This document shows positions 57,143 through 64,000 of a DNA stretch of 64,000 bases, one piece after another. Positions within the stretch are counted from its first letter, which is position 1, and the number at the start of each line of letters is the position of its first letter. The stretch is from Biomphalaria glabrata (Eukaryota > Mollusca > Gastropoda > Planorbidae). The position numbers and the translations under genes were made by a program. Under the pieces are notes generated by a model. It saw only the letters and a program-made list of their open reading frames with translations, did not search any database and had not been told where the DNA came from. The DNA lies in contig NC_074711.1 in NCBI RefSeq assembly GCF_947242115.1, positions 59,679,809 through 59,743,808 on the forward strand, read 5' to 3'.

Positions 57143-59064
57143 TAGAGATATAATCTTGCACTTGATATACAGGTATTATACATGTATAATATAGTAGGAT
57201 TCAATCCTAGATCTATAATCTAATACATCAAGCACCTTATAAACAGTCTAACATACCTGGATCTAGTGGAACACAGTTTGTTGAGTTAAGGCATACTTTA
57301 GCTGTACTGTAGATGGATTCCATATCACTCAAGATTTTGTTTAGCTAAATTAATTTAAGAATACACTGTAGTTCATGTGAAGATATAAAAACAAATATTA
57401 TCCCTAGACCCTATGTAACTATCGATTGAGAGTTACATACTATAATAATAATATTACGCAATAAATTGATTTAAAGTCCGCTCACATCAATTGCCATAAA
57501 AATAATTTGGTAAATTATAATCAAAGTGTAGGATACGAAGTTTAAATGAAAAGTAGTTATGACTAAATAAAAAACAAATTCATGCCATATGTAGTTCAAG
57601 GTGATGTTAAAGTTCAAGGAAATACATCAACATAGGCCTATATGTCAAGGGTGTGACCTACTCGCTTAAGTTTGGTTTCATTCGTCTGTGCCGAAATGCC
57701 AATATCTTTGATAATATGAAACTGTCTCTTGTCTGCTTCGGACATAACTGATGTGTCATATCCAGTAGCATTGCTGGCTGCTTCTTGTAAGAACTGATCC
57801 CACTTGAGCTGTTTATCAAGCTATAATTTAAAAAAATAGATCTATGGTATTAGAACTTAAGTCGTTAATCAAACTTCAATAAAAACATAGATCTGGGATT
57901 TTAGAACTGATCCCACTTTAGCTGTTCATCAAGCTACAATAAAAAAAAATGTAGGTCTTTTGGAGTATAGAGTAAGAGATATAAATCCTAATACTGAACA
58001 AAATCAGACATAAGATTTTGTAGATAGAAGAAAGAGAAGCATTCTAGATAGACAATGTGAAATTCAAGCTGGTGCACCGATAACACTAGCAGTATATAAA
58101 ATTTCTAAGCTCTCGCTTGCAACACAAATTAATTTTATTTTGTTAACTACCAGTGTTCTTTCGATTTGACATCCTTACCAAGATTTATTTTGTCTTTTTG
58201 TTTCACAATCTTCCTCTTTGAATTTTCTTACGTTTTTCTTTACCTCGCCTCCTTATCTCTTCATATTGCTTTCTCTTCTTTTCTATCTATTGCTTTAAAG
58301 AACGTCAACAGAAACTTCAAACAAAGAGCAGATGACTACGATGAACTATTTGTTTCCAGATCCACACTAGTTTAAAAAGTATTGCTGTTCTAATGGAATT
58401 ATTATAATTAAGCGTTAAACCTACTAGCATTTGATACTGGAGATGTTCATACATGGCGGATAAATACAAACAAATTTGGTATATCCGCTGTTGATAAGCT
58501 GTTTCTAAAATGATACATACATAATAATTTTTGTGTCTATTATTTTAGCACTGCGGAATCAAATTGTGTAAAAACTTTTTTGTTTCAGACTTTCATTTAG
58601 TTGGCAATGTTGGAGTTCAAATTAGTGTCCTTGACCTTTTGTTTTAGCATAGAGAGAGAATTTCCACTACACAAAAACTTGAAATATTTGACATTAATCG
58701 CAAAAGAAACGAAATAATTTTTGTTTCCGTTTTTAACAAACTTAATTGTTTGTATCGCACAAAGAACACAATGACATTTGGAGATTGTTTGTCATTAATC
58801 TTGAAAACCCTTTGAGTTGTCAGAAAGTAAATATAAAAGAGAAATTTTTCTGACCGTAATGTTCTGGTTATAATCTGTCAGATTAGTATTGAAATTCCAT
58901 GTGGCCTCTGTAAGGTCATAAGCTATTAGTCCAGCTCGAGTGTTGTAGTCAAGGAGGAAATCTTGAATGGCTTGAGAATCATTGATCAGTACTTGACTGC
59001 TGACTCCAGCAAGAACGAAAGGAAAACATACCAAAGTAAATAGAGCTTTGGATGTTAGGCTCAT
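43045..59064 (-). CDS. ACE: angiotensin-converting enzyme-like dipeptidyl carboxypeptidase, 13 coding exons
   Basis: M2-family zinc peptidase that removes C-terminal dipeptides from peptides, acting outside the cell. Thirteen exons (listed separately) join in consistent phase to 1830 nt, 609 residues. The ATG at 59064 gives a signal peptide ([20 protein letters not shown]). Key features: HHEMGH zinc/catalytic motif, third zinc ligand Glu in FHEAVGD, substrate-pocket GAKYHIP and PYI-YF, and three family disulfide pairs (VCLNSTNC, C in VCHASAW with [19 protein letters not shown]). It has one catalytic domain and no C-terminal hydrophobic anchor, so it is probably secreted, like Drosophila AnCE. 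An acceptor (CCTCCACAG) only eight bases before the ATG implies a further 5' UTR exon that I could not find. Oddities: a GC donor after exon 6, Ser at the usual chloride-binding Arg (exons 11/12), and introns full of repeats. Confidence 0.95.
43861..44236 (+). mobile_element. 5'-truncated LINE tail in ACE intron 12
   Basis: Encodes the C-terminal end of a LINE ORF (frame 43957-44211): [20 protein letters not shown], then [20 protein letters not shown], ending near the 3' end. A 13-bp repeat GATGTATGATGTA lies at 43861-43873 and 44224-44236, either the target duplication or a microsatellite-like tail. It is antisense to ACE, and its final frame is intact. Confidence 0.85.
44600..44862 (-). repeat. 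four tandem copies of about 72 bp beside ACE exon 12
   Basis: Units share CTATTAATAATAATGT, AAGAAATAACTAAAAAGC and AAATACTCTCCCC. The array runs up to the donor of exon 12, so the last unit borders the splice site. Confidence 0.85.
44863..44985 (-). CDS. ACE: ACE exon 12
   Basis: Acceptor TTTCTTTCCAG, donor GTAAAG. Reads [20 protein letters not shown] then [17 protein letters not shown], with the C-terminal disulfide pair. Confidence 0.95.
45240..45905 (-). mobile_element. LINE 3' portion in ACE intron 11
   Basis: Minus strand reads [52 protein letters not shown], then, after frame changes, a C-terminal [18 protein letters not shown] zinc-finger-like end. Typical of molluscan non-LTR elements; degenerate and 5'-truncated. 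An (AT)n run at 45255-45275 marks its end. Same strand as ACE. Confidence 0.85.
46130..46210 (-). repeat. weak SINE-like fragment
   Basis: Minus strand GGTAAGGAGCTTAGCTTCC and GGGATCTCGGTTTC resemble the SINE head plus a decayed B-box. Confidence 0.35.
46211..46370 (+). repeat. inverted partial copy of 48842-49005
   Basis: About 155 bp matching, in reverse, the LINE 3' end and its flank at 48842-49005 (shared: CATCCAGGAGGCTGAGGGCT, TCGTGGTTCGATGATGACC, ATTAATGTGCATTAAATG, CAACACTGTCGTTCTTGATT in one or other sense). The two copies lie in opposite orientation about 2.5 kb apart in ACE introns 9 and 11. Confidence 0.9.
46564..46662 (-). CDS. ACE: ACE exon 11
   Basis: Acceptor TAAAATCAG, donor GTAATA. 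Reads [20 protein letters not shown] then [12 protein letters not shown]. The substrate-pocket Lys and His (AKYHIP) and Tyr (PYI) are kept. The final codon is split AG|T with exon 12. Confidence 0.95.
46663..48566. other. ACE intron 10
   Basis: AT-rich with no exon or clear element. The stretches at about 47060-47110 and 47290-47370 carry decayed echoes of the family R2 phrases (TTGATCCAAGAATGGGTGTG; TTGATGCGAGAATAGG). Confidence 0.5.
48567..48711 (-). CDS. ACE: ACE exon 10
   Basis: Acceptor AATCTACCAG, donor GTAAGT. Reads [20 protein letters not shown] then [15 protein letters not shown] ... EEWWNLR. The Trp and Arg of DQWRW at the first chloride site are kept. Confidence 0.95.
48700..48880 (-). 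repeat. 44-bp tandem repeat overlapping the exon 10 acceptor
   Basis: Four units of TTGGTAGATCAAGTAATACA... The first unit spans the acceptor and its upstream tract. The other copies lack the CAG, so only one acceptor is functional. Confidence 0.85.
48930..49203 (-). mobile_element. 5'-truncated LINE tail with 14-bp target duplication (ACE intron 9)
   Basis: Minus strand encodes [20 protein letters not shown] and [20 protein letters not shown], a LINE C-terminal zinc-finger-like end, then [20 protein letters not shown]. It is flanked by the perfect duplication TAATTCTAGAGATA (48916-48929 and 49204-49217). Confidence 0.88.
49217..49325 (+). repeat. about 36-bp tandem repeat, three copies
   Basis: Units share TGTTAGTAGAGGTGAGATAG. 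Lies beside the LINE tail in ACE intron 9. Confidence 0.85.
49434..49532 (-). CDS. ACE: ACE exon 9
   Basis: Acceptor CATTGTTTCAG, donor GTAAGC. Reads [20 protein letters not shown] then [12 protein letters not shown]. Supplies the third zinc ligand (Glu of HEAVGD). Confidence 0.95.
49785..50588 (+). mobile_element. LINE fragment with reverse-transcriptase palm (ACE intron 8)
   Basis: Reads [20 protein letters not shown], then [20 protein letters not shown] and [15 protein letters not shown]. The catalytic box, normally FADD, is FEDD. After frame changes comes [10 protein letters not shown] and then the tail ([35 protein letters not shown]-type). Antisense to ACE, degenerate and 5'-truncated. 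Same family as 4310-4625. Confidence 0.85.
50589..51048 (+). repeat. 12-bp minisatellite at the LINE 3' end
   Basis: About 38 copies of GTAGATGTAAAG and its T/G variants, with a longer 36-bp rhythm marked by GTGGATG. It starts exactly where the LINE tail ends (AAAGGATAG|GTAGATG). A stop-free frame (50816-51049) reads [12 protein letters not shown] but is only repeat. Confidence 0.95.
51347..51389 (-). repeat. 29-bp duplication of the exon 8 donor
   Basis: CACAGACCTG occurs at 51351 and 51380, so the donor CAG|GTCTGTGG is present twice, 29 bp apart. Using the distal copy would add 29 nt and break the frame. Confidence 0.75.
51387..51511 (-). CDS. ACE: ACE exon 8 (zinc-binding motif)
   Basis: Acceptor CTTGCCACCAG, donor GTCTGT. 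Reads [20 protein letters not shown] then [22 protein letters not shown]. Two zinc His and the catalytic Glu lie in HHEMGH. Confidence 0.96.
51853..52025 (-). CDS. ACE: ACE exon 7
   Basis: Acceptor ATTGAAATATTTCAG region, donor GTAACA. Reads [20 protein letters not shown], then [15 protein letters not shown] and [17 protein letters not shown]. One Cys of the central disulfide is here. Confidence 0.95.
52245..52510 (+). repeat. tRNA-derived SINE, near full length (ACE intron 6)
   Basis: Head GGAGGCGCGGTGGCTGAGTG (A-box), B-box GGTTCAAATCC at about 52298, then CTTTGGGCTCTAATGGGTAC, GGTTGGTCGTTGTGCTGG, GACACCCTC, ATCTGCCCTATAGATCGCAA and a T-rich end. Best copy of the SINE family in the window. 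It is not a tRNA gene. Confidence 0.88.
52511..53050. other. ACE intron 6, no element seen
   Basis: Unique-looking AT-rich sequence. Confidence 0.4.
53051..53785. repeat. GC-rich island, probable interspersed repeat (ACE intron 6)
   Basis: About 730 bp of GC-rich sequence with sharp edges inside an AT-rich intron. It carries a forward frame at 53092-53352 ([20 protein letters not shown]) and a reverse frame at 53414-53671. The composition and phrases suggest the 5' region of a LINE, but no diagnostic domain is visible, so class and strand stay open. Confidence 0.5.
54025..54122 (-). CDS. ACE: ACE exon 6, GC donor
   Basis: Acceptor TTATCTAACAG, donor CAG|GCAAGT. Reads [20 protein letters not shown] then [12 protein letters not shown]. 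The join to exon 7 (IRQ|NYTAL) matches the family, so the GC-AG intron is real unless the base is wrong. Confidence 0.93.
54123..54626. other. ACE intron 5
   Basis: AT-rich, nothing recognised. Confidence 0.5.
54627..54818 (-). CDS. ACE: ACE exon 5
   Basis: Acceptor TTTATTTCAAG, donor GTAACT. Reads [40 protein letters not shown] and [12 protein letters not shown]. Confidence 0.95.
54819..55552. other. ACE intron 4
   Basis: AT-rich, nothing recognised. The frame at 55302-55487 is not a gene. Confidence 0.5.
55553..55696 (-). CDS. ACE: ACE exon 4
   Basis: Acceptor TGATTTTAACAG, donor GTAAGT. Reads [40 protein letters not shown] and SNEAVQLL. Confidence 0.95.
55818..55945 (+). repeat. dispersed repeat family R2, copy 3 (ACE intron 3)
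   Basis: CAACTCACTCTGTTTGTCTG, GTGTACACATTATTTCTTTC, CGCACAATTATTCATAGG and GACATGAATCAATTAAAAC in the same order as copy 1. Confidence 0.7.
56090..57020 (-). repeat. 19-bp minisatellite in ACE intron 3
   Basis: About 48 copies. The left third (56090-56330) uses the diverged unit AGCACCTGACATACAATCT. The rest is homogeneous AGCAGCTGATATACAGACT with regular CGGGCT and AAGGGCT variants that recur in multi-unit blocks. Confidence 0.95.
57088..57140. repeat. (AT)n and (GA)n microsatellites
   Basis: ATATAT followed by about 44 bp of GA repeat. Confidence 0.9.
57257..57344 (-). CDS. ACE: ACE exon 3
   Basis: Acceptor AATTTAG, donor GTATGT. Reads [20 protein letters not shown] then STNCVPLDP, with the N-terminal disulfide pair. 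Confidence 0.95.
57662..57820 (-). CDS. ACE: ACE exon 2
   Basis: Acceptor AAATTATAG, donor GTAGGT. Reads [40 protein letters not shown] and [13 protein letters not shown]. Confidence 0.93.
57904..57945 (-). pseudogene. partial duplicate of ACE exon 2
   Basis: Minus strand repeats the acceptor and first 30 nt of exon 2 with few changes: ATTGTAG then [10 protein letters not shown], then a stop in the next codon. It lies about 114 bp upstream of the true exon 2, with similar sequence between the copies, so it arose by a local tandem duplication. Confidence 0.85.
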
Positions 59065-59072
59065 GACTCGGT
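58855..59072 (-). CDS. ACE: ACE exon 1 (coding start at 59064)
   Basis: Acceptor TATTTCCTCCACAG ends at 59073 and the ATG follows eight bases later. Signal peptide [20 protein letters not shown], then [20 protein letters not shown] and [18 protein letters not shown]. The donor is GTCAGA, weaker than most of the others. Confidence 0.92.
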
Positions 59073-59529
59073 CTGTGGAGGAAATAGAGGACAATAGAAT
59101 TTTTTAAAGAAACAAAATGTGTTTCAGATTAGCAATTAAACACTGTCGCTGTGAATGACTGTCCCTCACTTTGGAAAGATGTTGCGCTTTGTTTCATCCT
59201 TGACATTTTCTTCATTTTCAAGAACTTGCTCTCAGCATACTAAATAGTTGTTTTCTCTTTTAAAAAAAATAAACATTTTTTTTGGAAATGTAGTAGTTAC
59301 TATGACAGAACTTACTGAACTTAGCAAATACAATTGTAGAAAAAAACACACTATTTTTTAAAACATTCTAAAACCGTTTGCATAAATGTGTTAAAAGTAT
59401 GGTAAATGGCCGTCTCCTTTACTAAATAGTCTTCCGTGTTTGTTACTATTAATAGTGAATAGTTGTAAAAATAGTGTATTTTTATGAAAAAAAACTGCTT
59501 CCATAATTTATTTTAAAAATTAGATTTTT
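59073..59529. other. upstream of ACE exon 1
   Basis: AT-rich. Probably part of the intron between a non-coding first exon and exon 1. No promoter recognised. Confidence 0.4.
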
Positions 59530-59712
59530 CGCTTTCAGAAAAGAACAAAGCAGCCGTTGCATCAGAACTTTGAATGGTCTAAAATATTATGATGTCGGAT
59601 TTTCACTATTTTTTTAGTTTACGAGATCAAATGAGACGGACGTACAGACGGACAGAAAGACCACACAAAACTAATAGCGTCTTATCCCCTTTTGGCGGCC
59701 ACTAAAAATGTA
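59530..59712 (+). repeat. dispersed repeat family R1, copy 2
   Basis: GCATCAGAACTTTGAATGGT ... GACGGACGTACAGACGGACA ... CACACAAAACTAATAGCGTC ... TTTTGGCGGCCACTAA. Confidence 0.75.
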
Positions 59713-60697
59713 AAGACAAAAGGGTATTTTTAAAAGCATCAACTTGATACTAGGATAGGCCTAGGTAAAAGATTGCGATTTAGTGGAGATGGCGAATGCA
59801 TCATATATTTATTTATGTTATTCAATTTAAATGTTCAGGTTAGAAAAATTTAACTTTAAAAAAAAAAGTATTATATCATAAAGAAGCTGAGAATTTATAT
59901 GTGAGACCTACCAATTATCGCCTCGTCTAAAGCTTTCTTCAAATCCTGTTATCAGCTGTGATTGGCTTAGCCTAACTGTAGTATCCGATAGGACAATCGT
60001 TTGTGTATCACAACTAATTAGAGCCTGTTAAAATTTAACTAATCGATAATCTGTAATCACCTCATCACGTCTATCTGTATCCCCATACTAGGGTCGTTAA
60101 TTAGGCTGTTATTCATTTGTTCACACCCTCGAGTCTATATCCTCTTTGTCATTTACAAACCGTGAAAAGAAAAGTTCAGCCCTTGGTAAAATGTTTAAAG
60201 CCATGCAAGACACTATAGGAGCAGTATATAGCTAAAAGAAATGAGAACATAAAGTCATAGCACAAAATCCCAGAAAACATTAATATTAATGAATCTATTA
60301 GTTTTAAACATCTGTTAAACTCCTTTCTGTTATTAACTACTTGCTACTCGTTTAACTCCATGTTTTAGTTTAACTCCATTCCGTTTAATATTTTCCTGCT
60401 AGTTTAACATCTTGCTGTTTAACTCATTGCAACTAGCAATTTATTGCGATGAGTGTTTCAAAAACCTTATTGACCGACACGTTTGACTCTAGTGGAACTT
60501 GAATGTCAAGTGTGATATCAACCTGGACAGAGAAAGATTGACAGACTTAAGGGGCTACAGGCATTACAAATCAGAAAGTAAGGAGGAAAATAGTAAGAGG
60601 CAAGATAAAAATGAGGCAAATGGGGGATAAAGTAATAGACAGAATGATTGAAATAAATAAAAAAAAAGAAAGAAAAACAATCAAAATATAAAAATAG

Positions 60698-60754
<57 letters not shown>

Positions 60755-60884
60755 GAAGAACTCCACATTTACAGCAATATGTCTCAAAAATGTAAGACTA
60801 ATTTCCCATTTTCGATATAAAATAATATTACCATTTTTAAAATTACTAATTGCTAAAACTTTTGATTTATGTTTAGTCCCTAAA
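59713..60884. other. no gene seen
   Basis: AT-rich, with a (TA)n run at 60702-60751. Short TTTAACTCC repeats at about 60310-60430. The frames over the TA run are low-complexity. Confidence 0.45.
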
Positions 60885-60990
60885 CAATGAAATATGTTGC
60901 AAAGTTTCGACTCGATACGAGAATGGGGAATAGGAAGAAATAGCCTGTTCAAAATGTTTACCAAACAGACAGAGTGAGTTGATATGAGAT
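60885..60990 (-). repeat. dispersed repeat family R2, inverted copy
   Basis: Minus strand: CAACTCACTCTGTCTGTTTG ... CCCATTCTCGTATCGAGTCG ... AACTTTGCAACATATTTCATTG. Confidence 0.65.
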
Positions 60991-61742
60991 TTGTAAAAAG
61001 AAGAAGAAAGAGCTAGGCTCTGACTGAATTAGAAGTTATAAGGAGAGTGAAAGATGAAATGATTGCGCAGAGAGCAAAATATACTGAAGGTGTACCGCGT
61101 AGTATAGCAAGATCTAGGCTACACCTTAGTTTTGTTTTGTTTCATGGTTCGACAGAAGGATGATTTCTTCTTTTTGTTACGTAGTGGGGCCTACATTTCA
61201 TCTCAGGGATTGGCCATTTAAAAAATTAATACGTACGCGAAGTTTACGCATATTACAATCTATATGTATACCATGATAAATAATGTCTACCCAAATCAAA
61301 AATATAAACTTTTTTATTCGAAATAATATTTTCATTACAATAGATAGTAGTGATGGGAACTATGTTAAATTTTAAAAGTTAAACCAAAACTAAGTTTTAA
61401 CTAAAATAAAGTGGTTAAACTAAAGGTTTGTCACCAATTGCATAAGATGGTTAAACTAAACTAAATAAAATTAATTAAAATTTAACTTTTCATAACTTTT
61501 TTTTTGGGGGGAAAGGGGGGGGGCTGTTGATCTAGACTTAGCTAATCATCCGACATTGTTGAAATCTTTCGCCATAATAAAGGCAGCTAAGGAAGATGTT
61601 TCTTCATAAACTCACAATAAAATTTGAAAAAAAAAAAGCCTAAATAAATATGTGTCCAATGTTTGTATTTTTGCCTTGAATTAACACCTTTAGAAAAGAA
61701 GTGTACTTTTATGTTTTTAAACATTATATTGGCTTATTATAT
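60991..61742. other. no gene seen
   Basis: AT-rich with a TTAAACTAAA-type simple stretch at about 61365-61490 and a poly-G run at about 61505-61525. Confidence 0.45.
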
Positions 61743-62498
61743 TGTTACGAATCTCACTATCCAGGCTCTCTGCAAACTGCACCATACACCACCAACTTAA
61801 AGAACTTGACAACACAGGGCTCCAAAGTAACGTAACACTTTAATAGTTGAATGAATAACAGCCAATACTGTACAATTGGCAACACGTACACTGTACAAAT
61901 ATCTCTCCGATAACACCGTACCGCCGTATCAACTCTTGCACTGGCCTCTCCGTCTCGTTCCGGGCTTGCACTGGGTTCAACAGTTCAGGACTGACTTCAC
62001 ACACTAGGCTCGTTGTGTCGGACTCGATCGCAGACCAAGATCAAGACGCCAGTCGTCTCAACTGTACTTGACAGTACCCCGCACTGAACCGTCGTAATGC
62101 TCCGTACAGAACCACACCGTTGAACTGTGCTGTAGTCGACCGTGTTCTGAGCCGTTGCCGTGAACCTTCTGTCGTGAACCGTGCTGTATTGAGACCCTTT
62201 TCTCCACCTCTTGACTGCGACACCTCCGCTCTTATATAGGGTCCCTAATGGCCTTCTAGAACCGGACGGAACATCGCTCGACGTTTCTGGGTGGTCAGAT
62301 GACTACATCCCTCGTGACGCTCCTGAGCTCTGTTCACGACTTCGATCCTTCCCGAACCGTCATGTTGACACTCGTCTCGGCTGACCGTCGTAACTCGTCA
62401 CGGTTGACCGCTCATCTAGCGCTGGCCTGGAGCGATTTGCGTCGGCTGACTACACACACACCACTATCCCTCTCTGTGCCACCACCAGGTTTATAACA
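61743..62498 (-). mobile_element. solo LTR, same family as window start
   Basis: 756 bp, TGTTACGAAT...TTATAACA, flanked by ATAT (61739-61742 and 62499-62502), a plausible 4-bp duplication. On the minus strand the LTR reads TGTTATAAACC first, has a TATA box CCTATATAAGAGC at about 62240 and an ATTAAAG signal at about 61845. No interior or partner LTR, so it is a recombination remnant. The frames at 62041 and 62299 are not genes. Confidence 0.85.
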
Positions 62499-63544
62499 AT
62501 ATAAAGAAAAATCTTACAGTACTGGTAAAGCTTAAAATCTCATAAAAGTAATACATCTAGAATTTCACATTTAATCAAAGAAATAAAAACGAAATTTCTT
62601 GAATTTTAAGAAACATTTGACCAATGTAACTATTTTAGTGTAAAATTTATATCTACATTTGACCAATGTAACTATTTTAGTGTAAAATTTATATCTACGT
62701 ACATATGCTTGACAACCATGCCAATTAGTCTGACCTCTCAACATACACTATTGCATAACGCGCAAAAAAAAAAACAGGGTGGTCTTGCCATCATGGACTA
62801 TACATTACAGTACATTAGGCCAACATGTGTACGTCTAACTGACCAGGTTATTAAAATCAGTTAGACAGACAGTCTATTTACTTTTTTTGCAGGGAGGGTG
62901 TGGATTAATTTTGTTTTTCTGAAGTTCGTCATCCTAATGCTCTTATCTACATAGGCATAACTTAAGATGTAGATCTAGATCTCAATAATACGTCTAATAA
63001 AGACTATTAGTCCTATCTATTATACACTTCTGCTTTATCTAAGGTTTAAGCTATAAAAAGCATGTACTTGATGTTTCCGCAGTTAATAAATTATCGTTTA
63101 CTGCAAATCAATTGATAAACTCTAAATATTGACCTGACAAGCTTATCAGATTCCCACTACAGACATACAGAAATTAAACACCACCACGTGACTTTAAAAA
63201 ATTGTGCACAAAAGCTTTTGGGGGAAAATGTTTAACGACATTTATAGTGCTGCTACGTTCAAGTGCAGATATTGGCTCCATCACTTCTGCCACCATCTTA
63301 CTTGACCAATCCCTCTTCAAATGGAGACTGTGACTAAAAAAGTTTTTTTTTTTTTTTTTTTAAATTATAATCAACCCTGTTGATATCATGTACACATAGA
63401 CATATACAAAAAATATATATATGATCAAAAAACGGATGTGCGTTTCAACCACTACAACATGTTGAAAGGTTTTACACATTTTAATTTATCTTTTTAGTTT
63501 GTAACTTTAAAAAAATGAATTAAACTATGATTTCAACATTTTTA
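62499..63544. other. no gene seen
   Basis: AT-rich. A 48-bp direct repeat (ACATTTGACCAATGTAACTA...) occurs twice at about 62607-62700. A poly-T run at about 63343. Confidence 0.45.
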
Positions 63545-63720
63545 GTGGCCCCCGAAAGGGGAAAAGACGCAGTTTTGTGTGGAATGTCTGTCCGTCCGTC
63601 TGTCCTTTCGTCCCGTTTATATCTCGTAAACTAGAAAAGATAGTGAAAATCCGACATCATAATATTTTAGACCATTCAAAGTTCTGATGCAACGGCTACT
63701 TTTTTCTTTTCAAAGGATGA
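63545..63720 (-). repeat. dispersed repeat family R1, copy 3 (inverted)
   Basis: Minus strand carries the same order as the other copies: GCATCAGAACTTTGAATGGT, TCTCGTAAACT in inverse, GACGGACGGACAGACA, and TTTTCCCCTTTCGGGGGCCA at the end. Confidence 0.78.
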
Positions 63721-63839
63721 AAGAGAAAAAGCTCAAATAAAGGATCAATTGGAAGCAATAAATATGTACAAATATAAAGGGTCCGAGATACGGTTTAAGA
63801 AACCTAGAACGACGAAAGAGCCAAGTTAAGTGTTCTTAG

Positions 63840-63906
63840 CGATCATGGGCGTAGCTAGGATTTTTTTTCGGGGGGGGGGGGGATTTACCCCCACCCCCCG
63901 CGGAAA

Positions 63907-63975
<69 letters not shown>
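63840..63975. repeat. poly-G and (AT)n(GT)n microsatellites
   Basis: A short GGCGTAGCTAGGA phrase (63848), resembling a hAT/MITE terminus, is followed by a poly-G run, C-rich sequence, then AT and GT dinucleotide runs. Confidence 0.7.
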
Positions 63976-63976
<1 letters not shown>

Positions 63977-64000
63977 ATAATTAATCTTTATTACATTCTG

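Noticed and set aside
60571-60964. Minus frames rich in Ile-Tyr
   Set aside because: Translation of the (TA)n microsatellite and AT-rich flank.

Overview
The window is animal nuclear DNA, AT-rich, intron-rich and crowded with repeats. It most likely comes from a freshwater pulmonate snail (planorbid-like, e.g. Biomphalaria or Bulinus kin). The reasons are an exon joining an immunoglobulin domain to a C-type lectin domain, the arrangement of snail CREP/FREP-type immune lectins, together with typical gastropod LINE, SINE, hAT and LTR repeats. The species is an inference. I see no bacterial or organelle genes.

Only two host genes can be supported, both on the minus strand. (1) 1698-2666 is the large exon of a CREP-like lectin. 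Its frame shifts at a run of ten A and expected lectin cysteines are missing, so it is a pseudogene, a slippage locus or a sequencing error. (2) 43045-59064 is a complete single-domain angiotensin-converting-enzyme (ACE/AnCE-like) gene. I resolved 13 coding exons whose phases all agree, giving 609 codons plus stop, with a signal peptide, the zinc motif HHEMGH, the third zinc ligand in HEAVGD, six disulfide cysteines and no C-terminal membrane anchor. One intron uses a GC donor. Splicing also predicts Ser where the family has a chloride-binding Arg.

The rest is repeats. At 1-10.4 kb: an LTR piece, two possible solo LTRs (one split by a 1.5 kb hAT transposon), SINEs and LINE tails. At 10.6-11.1 kb: a 25-bp minisatellite open in all three forward frames. 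At 11.5-18.7 kb: a 7.1 kb satellite of 55-bp units with higher-order structure. At 20.9-21.8 kb: a solo LTR. At 21.9-32.25 kb: a nest in which a ~0.67 kb non-autonomous hAT (8-bp target duplication) received two young non-autonomous LTR retrotransposons, each with a perfect 5-bp target duplication. At 33.07-37.98 kb: a degenerate hAT holding an LTR-element fragment. At 38-42.8 kb: a tiny hAT element, SINEs, a local duplication and a LINE RNase H remnant just downstream of ACE.

The ACE introns carry LINE tails, a SINE, 12-, 19-, 36-, 44- and ~72-bp tandem arrays, an inverted duplication and a partial copy of exon 2. Beyond 59.1 kb there are dispersed repeats and an inverted solo LTR of the same family as the LTR piece at the window's left edge. 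All coordinates and boundaries were read by eye.
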